Translations under genes and position numbers: made by a program
The notes under the pieces: model-generated
The model's input: the letters and a program-made list of their open reading frames with translations, nothing else
The model's database searches: none
Told to the model about the DNA's origin: nothing
Assembly (NCBI GenBank): GCA_963720775.1
Contig: CAVRGR010000005.1
Span: 1 to 64,000 of the forward strand
Direction: 5' to 3'
Origin: JAENVT01 sp963720775
Lineage (GTDB): Bacteria > Actinomycetota > Acidimicrobiia > Acidimicrobiales > Ilumatobacteraceae
Length of the DNA: 64,000 nt
Shown: positions 9,955 to 17,869 of the stretch, in pieces
Layout of the letters: every line of letters begins with the position of its first letter
Numbering within the stretch: position 1 is the first letter of the stretch

Positions 9955-10963
9955 TCTCGATCCGATGCTGCGCGAGGCCATGGCCCGTGTTCGCGGGCCC
10001 CTCAACGCCCGGCCATCGCTCACCGACGTTCGGCGCAGGGCACGCCGTCACAATCGTCGCCGCATGACGATGACCGCAGGGGTGGTCGCCTGCACCGGCG
10101 TGGCAACTGCGGCGCTGATCATCCGCCGCGACTCGACGGGCTCGTCTGCGGTCGGAGTTGCCGAAGACACCACTTTTCCTGCGGCAGTGACCCCGACGAC
10201 GATCTACCTGCCCGCTGACCTAGGGAGCACCACAACGTCAATGGACGGGCCGATTCAGGTCGTGGTTGATCCTCAGTTCGTGTGGGATGCTCTCGCCAAG
10301 GGCGACGACCCGTCTGGCATCGAATCGATCTTCGAACCGGTTGAACCGTCGGACACGTCCGTGATGCCGACACCAGAGCAGTTCGGCTGCGCGACCGACC
10401 AGTGCCGAGCGATGTTCAACTACATCGTCTGGCACGAGATCGCGCGAGTGCTGAGCTTCAGAGATCTGCCGGCGATGCAGGACATGAACCCGGCAGTCGA
10501 TTTCACGCAGCTCCCCAAGGAGGGCGATGTGCTGCTCACCTCGCTGTACTCGGCAGCCGAGCCCACGAATCCGAACGACGAAACCGCGACGACGATCAGC
10601 GTCTTCGAGGGCGTCATGTTGCTCGACGCCGGCGCACCCGCCGGCGCGATGGAAGATGCGTACCAGCGATTGGCCGGCTACGACCGGACCATCGTTCCCA
10701 GCACGGGCAAGGCCTCGGAACAGACCATGGTGATGCCGATCGGCGGCAACGCCGCGATGGCGTCTGCCGTGGGTGGCTTGCTGGGGATCGACGGGTTCGA
10801 CACGTGGGATCCGTCATACCTCGGCAGTCCCATCCAGGGCATGGTTGCCGTGGTGGTCGGCGCCGACTACTGGGATCGTGTGCAGGGCGCACCGGCGACA
10901 ACCACGACCGATGTCGTGGTCGAGCCCACCGTGTATCCCTCGACGACGACGATCGCCCCGTAG
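9947..10963 (+). CDS. single-pass membrane protein encoded with the sigma factor, putative anti-sigma or LytR_C-like
   Basis: This encodes 338 residues. A short cytoplasmic N-terminus (1-40) ends in an arginine-rich stretch (RRRARRHNRRR), followed by one membrane helix (about 41-60) and a long extracytoplasmic part. A Thr/Pro-rich linker leads to a globular region. Residues about 215-315 (TTISVFEGVMLLDAGAPAGAMEDAYQ onwards, ending in MVAVVVGADYW) loosely resemble a LytR C-terminal domain, which is weak evidence. A Thr-rich tail closes the protein. The topology and the eight-base overlap with the sigma gene fit an anti-sigma or signal-receiving role, but no zinc anti-sigma HxxxCxxC motif is present. 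It ends one base before the convergent vapC stop. Confidence 0.65.
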   Translation: MTDLDPMLREAMARVRGPLNARPSLTDVRRRARRHNRRRMTMTAGVVACTGVATAALIIRRDSTGSSAVGVAEDTTFPAAVTPTTIYLPADLGSTTTSMDGPIQVVVDPQFVWDALAKGDDPSGIESIFEPVEPSDTSVMPTPEQFGCATDQCRAMFNYIVWHEIARVLSFRDLPAMQDMNPAVDFTQLPKEGDVLLTSLYSAAEPTNPNDETATTISVFEGVMLLDAGAPAGAMEDAYQRLAGYDRTIVPSTGKASEQTMVMPIGGNAAMASAVGGLLGIDGFDTWDPSYLGSPIQGMVAVVVGADYWDRVQGAPATTTTDVVVEPTVYPSTTTIAP

Positions 10964-10964
10964 C

Positions 10965-11369
10965 TCAGATCTGCTCGACTGTCACACCCGGGTGGTTGCC
11001 GAGGAGTTGACGAAGGTCGGCCGGGTCGGTTGTCACGATGATTGCCGGCGCGCAGTCGATGGCTTCGGCCGCGACCAGCGCGTCGATCGTCGAGGACGAC
11101 CTGGCGATACCGAGCAATTGACCGGCGGCGCGGGCGGTCCTGTCGGTCAATGGATGCTGTGGTGCGGTTTGGGCGAGCACGAGGTTGACCGGAGCATCAC
11201 GCGGCCCGTTGCCTCGGACTGTCTCGGCGACGACCACCATCGGAACACGAAACTCTGCCCCTGCGGCTCTGGCAATCTTGAACCGCGCTCTCAATCCGCT
11301 GTCGTTGCGGGCGAGTCCGATGACTGCTCCAGCGTCAAGGACAATCGTTCGTTCGCTTCCTTCCACCAT
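10965..11369 (-). CDS. vapC: PIN-domain ribonuclease toxin of the VapC type
   Basis: This encodes 134 residues of PIN fold, expected to cleave RNA using Mg2+ bound by an acidic cluster. The residues are D12 (VLDAG), E49 (VVAET), D96 (STIDAL) and D115 (TTDP), all present, so the toxin looks intact. The start ATG 11369 has an AGGGGG site upstream and lies inside the antitoxin gene (79-base overlap), a normal arrangement that keeps antitoxin translation first. The cognate antitoxin is the RHH protein directly upstream. A chromosomal stress or addiction module is the likely role. Confidence 0.85.
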   Translation of the reverse strand: MVEGSERTIVLDAGAVIGLARNDSGLRARFKIARAAGAEFRVPMVVVAETVRGNGPRDAPVNLVLAQTAPQHPLTDRTARAAGQLLGIARSSSTIDALVAAEAIDCAPAIIVTTDPADLRQLLGNHPGVTVEQI

Positions 11370-11572
11370 CGTTCCCCCTCGGCGAGTTCTTCCTCGGTCA
11401 GTGGGCCGTACATCTCGTCGAGCTTGTCGAGCAGCTCGAGGATCGGGTCCTTGCGGAGCCGATCTCGTAACGCTTCGACCACATAGGCGGAAACCTCACC
11501 AGGCCCCACGCGACTTTTCAGCTCCTCGAGGACGTCTTCATCGACCGTGATGGTGATGCGAGTCGCAGTCAT
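11291..11572 (-). CDS. vapB: ribbon-helix-helix antitoxin of the VapB type
   Basis: This encodes 93 residues. The N-terminal strand TRITITVDEDVLEELKSRV followed by SAYVVEALRDRL is a ribbon-helix-helix DNA-binding domain (residues 3-42). The C-terminal half is acidic (LTEEELAEGERWW) and would wrap and inhibit the PIN toxin. The start ATG 11572 lies six bases behind a TATGAT box, and a perfect 14-base palindrome abuts that box, as expected for autorepression by the VapBC complex. The gene overlaps vapC by 79 bases. Confidence 0.85.
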   Translation of the reverse strand: MTATRITITVDEDVLEELKSRVGPGEVSAYVVEALRDRLRKDPILELLDKLDEMYGPLTEEELAEGERWWKEANERLSLTLEQSSDSPATTAD

Positions 11573-11578
11573 GGGAAG

Positions 11579-11597
11579 ATCATATCATACGTATGAT
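11579..11597 (-). promoter_or_regulatory. vapBC promoter with overlapping palindromic operator
   Basis: A TATGAT -10 box (11579-11584) is six bases upstream of the vapB ATG, implying a leaderless mRNA. It abuts the palindrome ATCATAC-GTATGAT at 11584-11597, a likely RHH operator. The palindrome touches the stop codon of the upstream Rieske gene. Confidence 0.55.
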
Positions 11598-12721
11598 CAC
11601 ACCTGCAGGGCTGCGCGGAGATGTTGATGGACGAAGTACACGCCGCGCTCCTCGACGGTCGCCACCACACCGTCGGCGTCGATGCCGGCGTTGTGCGATC
11701 GCTGCACACGGGTGCAGATGTCGACGTCTTGGTCGTGGACGCGCTGGTGAGCGGTGACGATCGACTTGCGAGTCGTGTCGTCGAGATCGGGTCGGATGTA
11801 CAACCGTCGCTCGACCCTGGTGCTCGTCGCGTCGATGGGCTCCATCCACATCGCCAGGCATGCGCCGGGGAACACGTTCATCATCAGATTCGGCCACACG
11901 GTGAGGTAGCCGCCGATCCCGTACGGGCCGTCCATCGGTATCGTTGCCAACTCTTCCCAACCTGGCTCACCCGGAAGCAGCGTGGAGCGGATCTCGTCGA
12001 CCCGCGACCCGCTCGGCCGCAACGGCCGGTCCCACGCGTACAAGACGAGGCCGTCGGAAATCATCGGGTAGTCCTCGCTGGAGCTCGTGTCGATCTCGGG
12101 GTGGACGAACGGCGTGTGATAGTTCTCCGAGTAGTTCTCCAGCAACACCTTCCAGTTGAAGGGGCGCTCGTTGCTCTCCGACAGCGCCAGCTCCATCGAT
12201 TCGAGCGGGTAGGCATCGATGGCCCGCACCAGTGGACCAAGGTCGAGCGAAGGCGCGGAGTCGTCGAAGCACACGAACACGATTCGCCGCCACACCGCCA
12301 GGCGCACGGGCTTCAACGAGTAATCAGCAACGTCGAAGCCGTCCGGCGAGCCGACCCCCGACGCGCGGGCAAGTGAGCCGTCGAGCTGATACAGCCACGA
12401 GTGGTACGGGCAGCGAATCAGCGAGCCGGCGTGAGTCTCGCCGTCCTCGCACAGTGGCGAGGCGCGATGGCGGCACACGTTGAGAAAGGCGCGCAGCTCG
12501 CCGCCCTTGCCGCGCACGAACAACACCGGCATGCCACCAACCAGGCGAGCCGTCCACGCGCTTGCCGCCGGCATCTCGTCGACAACGCCGGCACACACCC
12601 AATCCCGTCCGAAGATCGCGGCGCGCTCACGTTCGTAGCTCTCCGCAGAGCTGTACGAGGCCGCCGCGAGCGTCTTCGCCTGCCTGATTCCTAGCGGGTC
12701 GGGGATCTCGCGCAGTGCCAC
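11597..12721 (-). CDS. Rieske [2Fe-2S] oxygenase alpha subunit, glycine betaine/stachydrine demethylase type
   Basis: This encodes 374 residues. The Rieske domain (about 40-145) ligates a [2Fe-2S] cluster through C83-x-H85 and C104-x2-H107. The catalytic domain has the mononuclear iron motif ENYSENYHTPFVH with H202 and H207. Similar enzymes (GbcA, Stc2) remove a methyl group from glycine betaine or proline betaine using O2, releasing formaldehyde; carnitine oxygenases are related. The nearby dimethylglycine-type dehydrogenases, EtfAB and betaine transporter favour a betaine substrate. No reductase (GbcB-like) gene is visible, so electrons must come from elsewhere. The start is GTG 12721. Tandem hairpins occupy the leader. 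Confidence 0.8.
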   Translation of the reverse strand: MALREIPDPLGIRQAKTLAAASYSSAESYERERAAIFGRDWVCAGVVDEMPAASAWTARLVGGMPVLFVRGKGGELRAFLNVCRHRASPLCEDGETHAGSLIRCPYHSWLYQLDGSLARASGVGSPDGFDVADYSLKPVRLAVWRRIVFVCFDDSAPSLDLGPLVRAIDAYPLESMELALSESNERPFNWKVLLENYSENYHTPFVHPEIDTSSSEDYPMISDGLVLYAWDRPLRPSGSRVDEIRSTLLPGEPGWEELATIPMDGPYGIGGYLTVWPNLMMNVFPGACLAMWMEPIDATSTRVERRLYIRPDLDDTTRKSIVTAHQRVHDQDVDICTRVQRSHNAGIDADGVVATVEERGVYFVHQHLRAALQV

Positions 12722-12733
12722 CGCACGAGCCTA

Positions 12734-12841
12734 GGTGTGAGCCCGATGTCGCCTGGGAGTTGAGATCTGACTCACAGCGAGCTGGGTGACCGAGGCGGTG
12801 TGAGTCGGATGTCGCGCTGGGGTTGAGATCTGGCTCACACC
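12734..12841. repeat. two tandem copies of a 44-base hairpin repeat
   Basis: Copies at 12734-12777 and 12797-12841 share GGTGTGAG near one end, GATGTCGC inside, TTGAGATCTG and CTCACA near the other end. Each folds on itself (GGTGTGAG pairing with CTCACACC, and the following GAT with ATC). They lie between the 3' end of the GntR gene and the 5' end of the Rieske gene, both on the minus strand. They could be a terminator pair, a leader structure or a REP-like element. Confidence 0.75.
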
Positions 12842-12844
12842 GAC

Positions 12845-13522
12845 TCAGAAGCCGGCCAGCGGTGACTCCAGGCGGCGGCGCACGGCGCCGCCGATCTTGT
12901 CGTTGAACGCCCGCATGTGCGATTCGATCAACGCCGCGGCGCGCTCGCCGTTGCCGGCGACCAAGGCTTCGTGGATCGCCCGATGTTCGGCGATGACTTC
13001 GTCGAGCGCGGCGACATCGGCGAGGTACAGGTGCCACAAGCGGTCGCTCTGCGCGTAGAGCATGTCGAGCGTGTCGGTGAGGAACCGGTTGCCGGCAGCG
13101 ACCCACACGATCTCGCGGCATTCACGGTCTATCTCCAGCAGCTCCGCATTCGAGCTGTCTGTCGTTGCCCGGGCGAGTGCTGCCGCCATCGCATCCCAGT
13201 CCACCCTTCGTCCGCGAGCGCACGCCAGGCGCATGACGTAGGGCTCGAGAATGGCACGCGTTTCGTACAGCGTCGACAACTCGGACACATCGATGCTCGA
13301 CACGTACATGCCGCGCCGGGGGATGATCGTGACGAACTGATCACGCACGAGCCGTTGCAGAGCCTCCCGGATCGGGGTGCGCCCGAGACCCAGCTGCTGC
13401 TGCAAGAGGTCGTCTCTGACCACGGCGCCAGGGGCGAGCTCGAGGGTCACGATCATCCGCCGGATCGCTTGAAACGCCTGCTCGCTGAGTGATACGTTCG
13501 TGATATCGAAAAGATATATCAC
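12845..13522 (-). CDS. GntR/FadR-family transcriptional regulator (FCD type)
   Basis: This encodes about 225 residues from GTG 13522. The N-terminal winged helix-turn-helix (about 12-75) contains LSEQAFQAIRRMIVTLELAPG and GRTPIREALQRLVRDQFV. The C-terminal all-helical FCD ligand domain contains YETRAILEPYVMRLACAR and an HRAIHEAL segment with candidate metal histidines. Such regulators bind carboxylic acids and repress adjacent catabolic genes. It is divergent from the dimethylglycine dehydrogenase-like gene, and the intergenic space is dense in inverted repeats. It probably controls that etf operon and perhaps the Rieske gene behind it. The start is uncertain because no ribosome site is visible. 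Confidence 0.85.
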   Translation of the reverse strand: MIYLFDITNVSLSEQAFQAIRRMIVTLELAPGAVVRDDLLQQQLGLGRTPIREALQRLVRDQFVTIIPRRGMYVSSIDVSELSTLYETRAILEPYVMRLACARGRRVDWDAMAAALARATTDSSNAELLEIDRECREIVWVAAGNRFLTDTLDMLYAQSDRLWHLYLADVAALDEVIAEHRAIHEALVAGNGERAAALIESHMRAFNDKIGGAVRRRLESPLAGF

Positions 13523-13539
13523 CGATTGGGTGATTGACA
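13500..13539. promoter_or_regulatory. inverted repeats and -35-like box between gntR and the demethylase-etf operon
   Basis: An imperfect inverted repeat TGATATC...GATATATCA (13500-13520) is followed by a perfect ATCACC-GATTG-GGTGAT (13518-13534) and a TTGACA hexamer (13534-13539). These are candidate operators for the GntR regulator. The TTGACA is close to the next start, so its promoter role is doubtful. Confidence 0.4.
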
Positions 13540-13566
13540 AGAACCGACGACAGTGGGGAACACAGG

Positions 13567-16170
13567 ATGAGCGAGACAACGAGCGAGGCCGAGCCGACAG
13601 GGAGCGACACAACCAGTCAGGTCGCGCCGAACGCAAGCGTGCCGGCGAAGGCCAAATGCGTCGTCATCGGCGCCGGGATCGTCGGCAACTGTCTCGTCGG
13701 CCATCTCAGCCGGCTCGGCTGGACCGACATGGTGCAGATCGACAAGGGGCCCTTGCCGAACCCCGGCGGATCCACGGGGCACGCGTCCAACTTCATCTTC
13801 CCGACCGATCACAACAAGGAGATGGCTTTCCTCACGCTGGAGAGCCAGCAGCAGTACATCGATCACGGGCTCAACAACACGTCCGGCGGGATCGAGGTCG
13901 CCCGCAAACCAGAACGCCTCGAGGAGTTCAAGCGGAGGATGACCTCGGCCAAGGCATGGGGGATCGAATCCCGACTCGTGACACCAGCCGAGATCAAAGA
14001 GCTCGTGCCGTTCATCAATGAAGAGATCCTGCTCGGCGGTTTCTACACACCGAGCGTGTCGTGCGTCGACTCGCTGGAGACCGGCACCCAAATGCGCAAC
14101 GAGGCAGTCGGCAAGGGTGCGCTGCAGGTGTTCGCCAACACCGAAGTGCTCGACATCGAGACCGAGGATGGTCCGGGAGGACCGAAGGTGAAAGCGGTCG
14201 TGACGAACCGCGGTCGAATCGAGGCCGAGTACGTCGCCATTGCCTGCGGGGTGTGGAGCCCGCGCATCGCCAAGATGGCCGGCGCCAACATCCCGCTCAC
14301 GCCCGCTGTGCACCAAATGGCCGATGTCGGGCCGATCGACATCCTTCAGCAGAGCGGCAAAGAGGTTGCCTACCCCATCGTGCGCGACATGGACACCTTC
14401 TGCTACGAACGGCAGACGGCCGGGTCGATGGAGGTCGGCTCCTACGCCCATCGCCCGATCTTCGTGCATCCCGACGACATCCCGTCGAACGAAGAGTCGG
14501 CGTTGTCGCCAACCGAACTTCCGTTCACGGCCGACGACTTCGACCAGCAGTTCGAAGAAGCGATCGACTTGATGGAGATGCTCGGTGAGGCAGAGATCCG
14601 TTATGCGATAAACGGCTTGTTGAGCCTCACGCCCGACGCCAACCCCGTGCTCGGCGAGACGGTCGAGGTGCGCAACCTGTGGAGCGCTGCGGCGGTGTGG
14701 ATAAAAGAAGGCCCCGGCATCGCCCAGATCGTCGCCGAGTGGATGACCTACGGCTACCCGCACCTGTGCGACCCGCACAGCACCGACATCAGCCGCTTCT
14801 ATCCGCACGAGAAGACCGAGCACCACATCATGGCCAGGTGCGCGGAGCACTTCAACAAGACCTACGGCATCGTCCACCCACGTGAGCAGTGGGCCAGTCA
14901 ACGCGGCATGCGCCGCAGCCCGTTCTACGCCCGCGAAGAAGCGTTGGGCGCAGTGTTCTTCGACGCTCGCGGGTGGGAGCGTCCACAGTGGTTCGAGAGC
15001 AACGCCAAGTTGAAGGACAAGTTCCCCGACGCCTTCACGCCGCGCCAGCACGAGTGGGATGCTCGTTGGTGGAGCCCCATCACCAACGCCGAGCACCTGC
15101 AGATGCGCGAGAGCGTCGGCATGGTCGACCTCACCGCGTTCAACGAGTTCGACATCACAGGCCCTGGAGCAAAGGACTACTTGCAGTTCATGTGCGTCAA
15201 CAACGTCGACGTGGCGGTCGGCCGCAGCGTTTACACGCCGCTGCTCACCGAGCACGGTGGCTTCCGCGGCGATCTCACCATCCAACGTCTCGCCGACGAT
15301 CACTTCCGCGTCATCACCGGAGCCTTCGACGGTGGGCGCGACAACTACTGGTTCCGCAAGTACATGCCGACCGACGGCTCGGTCACGTTCACAGACGCGT
15401 CGCACGGCATGTGCACCATCGGCGTGTGGGGTCCGAACGCCGAAAAGACCATGGCCAAGATCGTCACCGATCAGTCGAAGCCGTACGACGTTTCCCAGGC
15501 CGGCTTCCCATACGGCGCGGTGCGCGAGGTGCTCATCGACGGGGTGCCGTGCATCATGTTCCGGATCTCGTACGTGGGAGAGAACGGCTGGGAGGTGTAC
15601 ACGCACACCGAACACGGTCTGAAGGTGTGGGATGCAATCGCCGACGCCGGTAAGGAGTTCGACATCATCCCGGTCGGCATCGGCGTGTACGCCGTTACGG
15701 GTCGCATCGAGAAGGGCTATCGCCTGATGGGCGCCGAACTGGAGAGCGAGTACAACCCGGTCGAGGCGGGTCTGGCCCGGCCGAAGGTGAAGTCGGCCGA
15801 CTTCATGGGCAAGGCCGCGTACCTCAAGGCGCGCGAGGAGGCACCGGCTGCAATCATGTGCACGCTGTCGATGGACTCGCTGAAGTGCGCTGCCGGGTAC
15901 GACCGGTTCCCTACCGGCGGCAACGAGCCGATCCTCACGCTCGACGGCGAGCGAATCCTCGACTCCAGGGGTCGTGTCTCGCGGGTCACCACCGCGGGAG
16001 CCGGTCCGTCGGTCGGCAAGTACCTCCTTCTCGCCTACCTCCCGCCGCAGCACGCGGTGGAAGGCACGAAGCTGCAGGTGATGTACATGAACGAGTGCTA
16101 CCCCGTGACCGTCGAGCGCGCCGGGTCGACACCACTCTTCGATCCCGACGACTCCCGCATGAAGTCATGA
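13567..16170 (+). CDS. FAD oxidoreductase-GcvT fusion, dimethylglycine/sarcosine dehydrogenase-like
   Basis: This encodes 867 residues. A DAO-type FAD domain starts with VIGAGIVGNCLVGHL (about 34-48) and carries TGHAS, placing a histidine where the covalent FAD histidine of dimethylglycine dehydrogenase sits. A bridging FAO_M segment (about 380-440) precedes GcvT (aminomethyltransferase) and GcvT-C domains to the end. The family oxidatively removes N-methyl groups, captures formaldehyde equivalents on tetrahydrofolate and passes electrons to ETF. EtfB and EtfA are encoded next in the same operon with ATGA overlaps, strong support for that acceptor. The start ATG 13567 is preferred because upstream in-frame codons are few and GGGGA precedes it. 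The exact amine is unproven. Confidence 0.85.
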   Translation: MSETTSEAEPTGSDTTSQVAPNASVPAKAKCVVIGAGIVGNCLVGHLSRLGWTDMVQIDKGPLPNPGGSTGHASNFIFPTDHNKEMAFLTLESQQQYIDHGLNNTSGGIEVARKPERLEEFKRRMTSAKAWGIESRLVTPAEIKELVPFINEEILLGGFYTPSVSCVDSLETGTQMRNEAVGKGALQVFANTEVLDIETEDGPGGPKVKAVVTNRGRIEAEYVAIACGVWSPRIAKMAGANIPLTPAVHQMADVGPIDILQQSGKEVAYPIVRDMDTFCYERQTAGSMEVGSYAHRPIFVHPDDIPSNEESALSPTELPFTADDFDQQFEEAIDLMEMLGEAEIRYAINGLLSLTPDANPVLGETVEVRNLWSAAAVWIKEGPGIAQIVAEWMTYGYPHLCDPHSTDISRFYPHEKTEHHIMARCAEHFNKTYGIVHPREQWASQRGMRRSPFYAREEALGAVFFDARGWERPQWFESNAKLKDKFPDAFTPRQHEWDARWWSPITNAEHLQMRESVGMVDLTAFNEFDITGPGAKDYLQFMCVNNVDVAVGRSVYTPLLTEHGGFRGDLTIQRLADDHFRVITGAFDGGRDNYWFRKYMPTDGSVTFTDASHGMCTIGVWGPNAEKTMAKIVTDQSKPYDVSQAGFPYGAVREVLIDGVPCIMFRISYVGENGWEVYTHTEHGLKVWDAIADAGKEFDIIPVGIGVYAVTGRIEKGYRLMGAELESEYNPVEAGLARPKVKSADFMGKAAYLKAREEAPAAIMCTLSMDSLKCAAGYDRFPTGGNEPILTLDGERILDSRGRVSRVTTAGAGPSVGKYLLLAYLPPQHAVEGTKLQVMYMNECYPVTVERAGSTPLFDPDDSRMKS

Positions 16171-16934
16171 GGATCCTGGTTTGCGTGAAGCGGGTTCCGG
16201 CCCCCGGGGCGCGCATCAACATCACCGCCGACGGTCAGGAGGTCGACACCGCGTTCCTCGGGTTCACCATGAGCCCCCACGAGGAATGTGCGGTCGAAGA
16301 AGCCGTGCGGCTCGTCGAGCAGCACGGCGGCGAGGCGACCGTCCTCACGCTCGGAGCCCCCGAGGCCGACGAGCAACTGCGATATGCGGCGAGCCTTGGC
16401 GTGGCCAAGGCCGTGTTGTTGTCGATCACCGGACCCGACTGGGATCCGCAGCGGACTGCTGCGGCAATCGCGTCAGCCATCACCGACATCGAGGCTGCCG
16501 ACGGTGTCTTCGATCTCGTCCTGTTCGGCAACGAGTCCGCGGACTCCGGTGGGTTTCAGGTGGGCATCCGTGTGGCCCACACGCTCGATCGCCCGATCGT
16601 CAACGGCATCAAGGGCATCGCCGTCGAGGGTGACAAACTCCGAGCTCGCCGTGAAGCCGACGTGGGAGTCGAGGTCTACGACGTCTCGATGCCGGCTGTG
16701 CTCGGCGTGAAGGAAGGCATCAACCTGCCGCGCTACCCCACGTTGAAGGGTCGGCTCGCCTCGAAGAAGGTCGCTGTCGTCCAAGTCGCTCCGAACGCTG
16801 AACCCGGCGGCCAGCAGATGATCAAGCTGCTACCGGCTGCCGAGCAGGTCAGCGCCACGGTGATCCTGGGCAACGGGCCTGACGCTGCTCCGGCCGTGGT
16901 CGACATGCTCGAAGAGCTGGGCGTGCTGAAATGA
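16167..16934 (+). CDS. etfB: electron transfer flavoprotein beta subunit
   Basis: This encodes 255 residues, the normal EtfB length. The N-terminus MRILVCVKRVPAP and the segment DLVLFGNESADSGGFQVG carry the AMP- or FAD-binding features of the family, followed by the beta-subunit signature around VEVYDVSMPAVLGVKEGINLPRYP. Its ATG overlaps the stop of the demethylase (ATGA), and its stop overlaps etfA the same way, so the three are made together. The ETF would collect electrons from the demethylating dehydrogenases and pass them to ETF:quinone oxidoreductase, not encoded here. Confidence 0.93.
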   Translation: MRILVCVKRVPAPGARINITADGQEVDTAFLGFTMSPHEECAVEEAVRLVEQHGGEATVLTLGAPEADEQLRYAASLGVAKAVLLSITGPDWDPQRTAAAIASAITDIEAADGVFDLVLFGNESADSGGFQVGIRVAHTLDRPIVNGIKGIAVEGDKLRARREADVGVEVYDVSMPAVLGVKEGINLPRYPTLKGRLASKKVAVVQVAPNAEPGGQQMIKLLPAAEQVSATVILGNGPDAAPAVVDMLEELGVLK

Positions 16935-17869
16935 TCCTCGTCGTCGTCGAACACGATCGCGGCACGATGTCGCCGGCCACGTGGGAGGCGCTCGCCGCTG
17001 CCCGCCCGCTCGGCGAGGTGCATGCGCTGACCATCGGAGAGGCCGCCGACACGCTGGTCGGGCAGATCGGCGGCTTCGGCGCAACCGTCGTCCACCAGGT
17101 ACACGACGACGTGCTGAGCGACTACGCGCCCGAGGCGTGGGGAGAGGTCGTTGCCCAGGCTGTGACGGCCCTCAGCCCAACCACGGTTCTGGCCACCGGC
17201 ACCGACCGTGGCAACGAGGTGATGGCTCACGCCGCGGCGCGCCTCGACCTGCCGATGGTCGCCAACGTGGTCGAGCTCGGCGACAGCGAGTTGGTGCGAG
17301 TCCGCTGGGGAGGCTCGCTGCTGGAACGCTGCGAGCTCGATGCCGACGTGCGGCTCGTCACGGTCGCCCATCACGCGTTTGCCGCTGAAGAATCACCGGT
17401 CACTGCCACTGCCGCACCGCTCGTTGTCGAACTCGATCCGCGGCTTTCGCGCACCCTCGTCCGCGATCGAGTGGAGCGGGCGGCAGGTGTGACACTGGCC
17501 ACCGCCGCGGTCGTCGTCAGCGGGGGACGCGGCGTCGGTTCCGCCGATGGCTTTGCGCCCTTGCAGGAACTGGCCACCGAGCTGGGCGGCGTAGTCGGAT
17601 GCAGCCGGGCGGTCACCAACAACGGCTGGCGAAACCACACCGATCAGGTCGGCCAGACAGGTACTCGCATCGCGCCCGACATCTACATCGCCTGCGGGAT
17701 CTCCGGGGCGATCCAGCACTGGGTCGGTGCGATGGCGTCGAAGAAGATCCTGGCGATCAACATCGACCCGGAAGCCAACATGGTGACCAAGGCCGACTAC
17801 GCCGTCATCGGTGACCTTCACCAGGTGGTGCCGGCGATCACCGCCGAGGTGCGGCGCCGCCGAGGTTAG
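16931..17869 (+). CDS. etfA: electron transfer flavoprotein alpha subunit
   Basis: This encodes 312 residues. The N-terminal ETF domain is followed by the FAD-binding C-terminal domain with VVSGGRGVGSADGFAPLQELA, GCSRAVTNNGW, QVGQTGTRIAPDIYIACGISGAIQH and NIDPEANMVTKADYAVIGD, the full EtfA signature. It is translationally coupled to etfB (ATGA). Its stop overlaps the convergent saccharopine dehydrogenase-like gene by four bases. A dedicated EtfAB beside the FAD-GcvT enzyme matches dimethylglycine, sarcosine and stachydrine catabolic loci in proteobacteria and rhizobia. Confidence 0.94.
   Translation: MILVVVEHDRGTMSPATWEALAAARPLGEVHALTIGEAADTLVGQIGGFGATVVHQVHDDVLSDYAPEAWGEVVAQAVTALSPTTVLATGTDRGNEVMAHAAARLDLPMVANVVELGDSELVRVRWGGSLLERCELDADVRLVTVAHHAFAAEESPVTATAAPLVVELDPRLSRTLVRDRVERAAGVTLATAAVVVSGGRGVGSADGFAPLQELATELGGVVGCSRAVTNNGWRNHTDQVGQTGTRIAPDIYIACGISGAIQHWVGAMASKKILAINIDPEANMVTKADYAVIGDLHQVVPAITAEVRRRRG

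Noticed and set aside
12734..12841. CRISPR array
   Set aside because: There are only two copies, each a self-complementary unit with no unique spacers of constant length, and no cas genes nearby.
13519..16053. Very long open frame on the minus strand (over 800 codons)
   Set aside because: It lies antisense to the FAD-GcvT gene, has low-complexity His/Arg/Asp-rich composition and no family motif. The plus-strand gene has full domain support. It is a GC-bias shadow.
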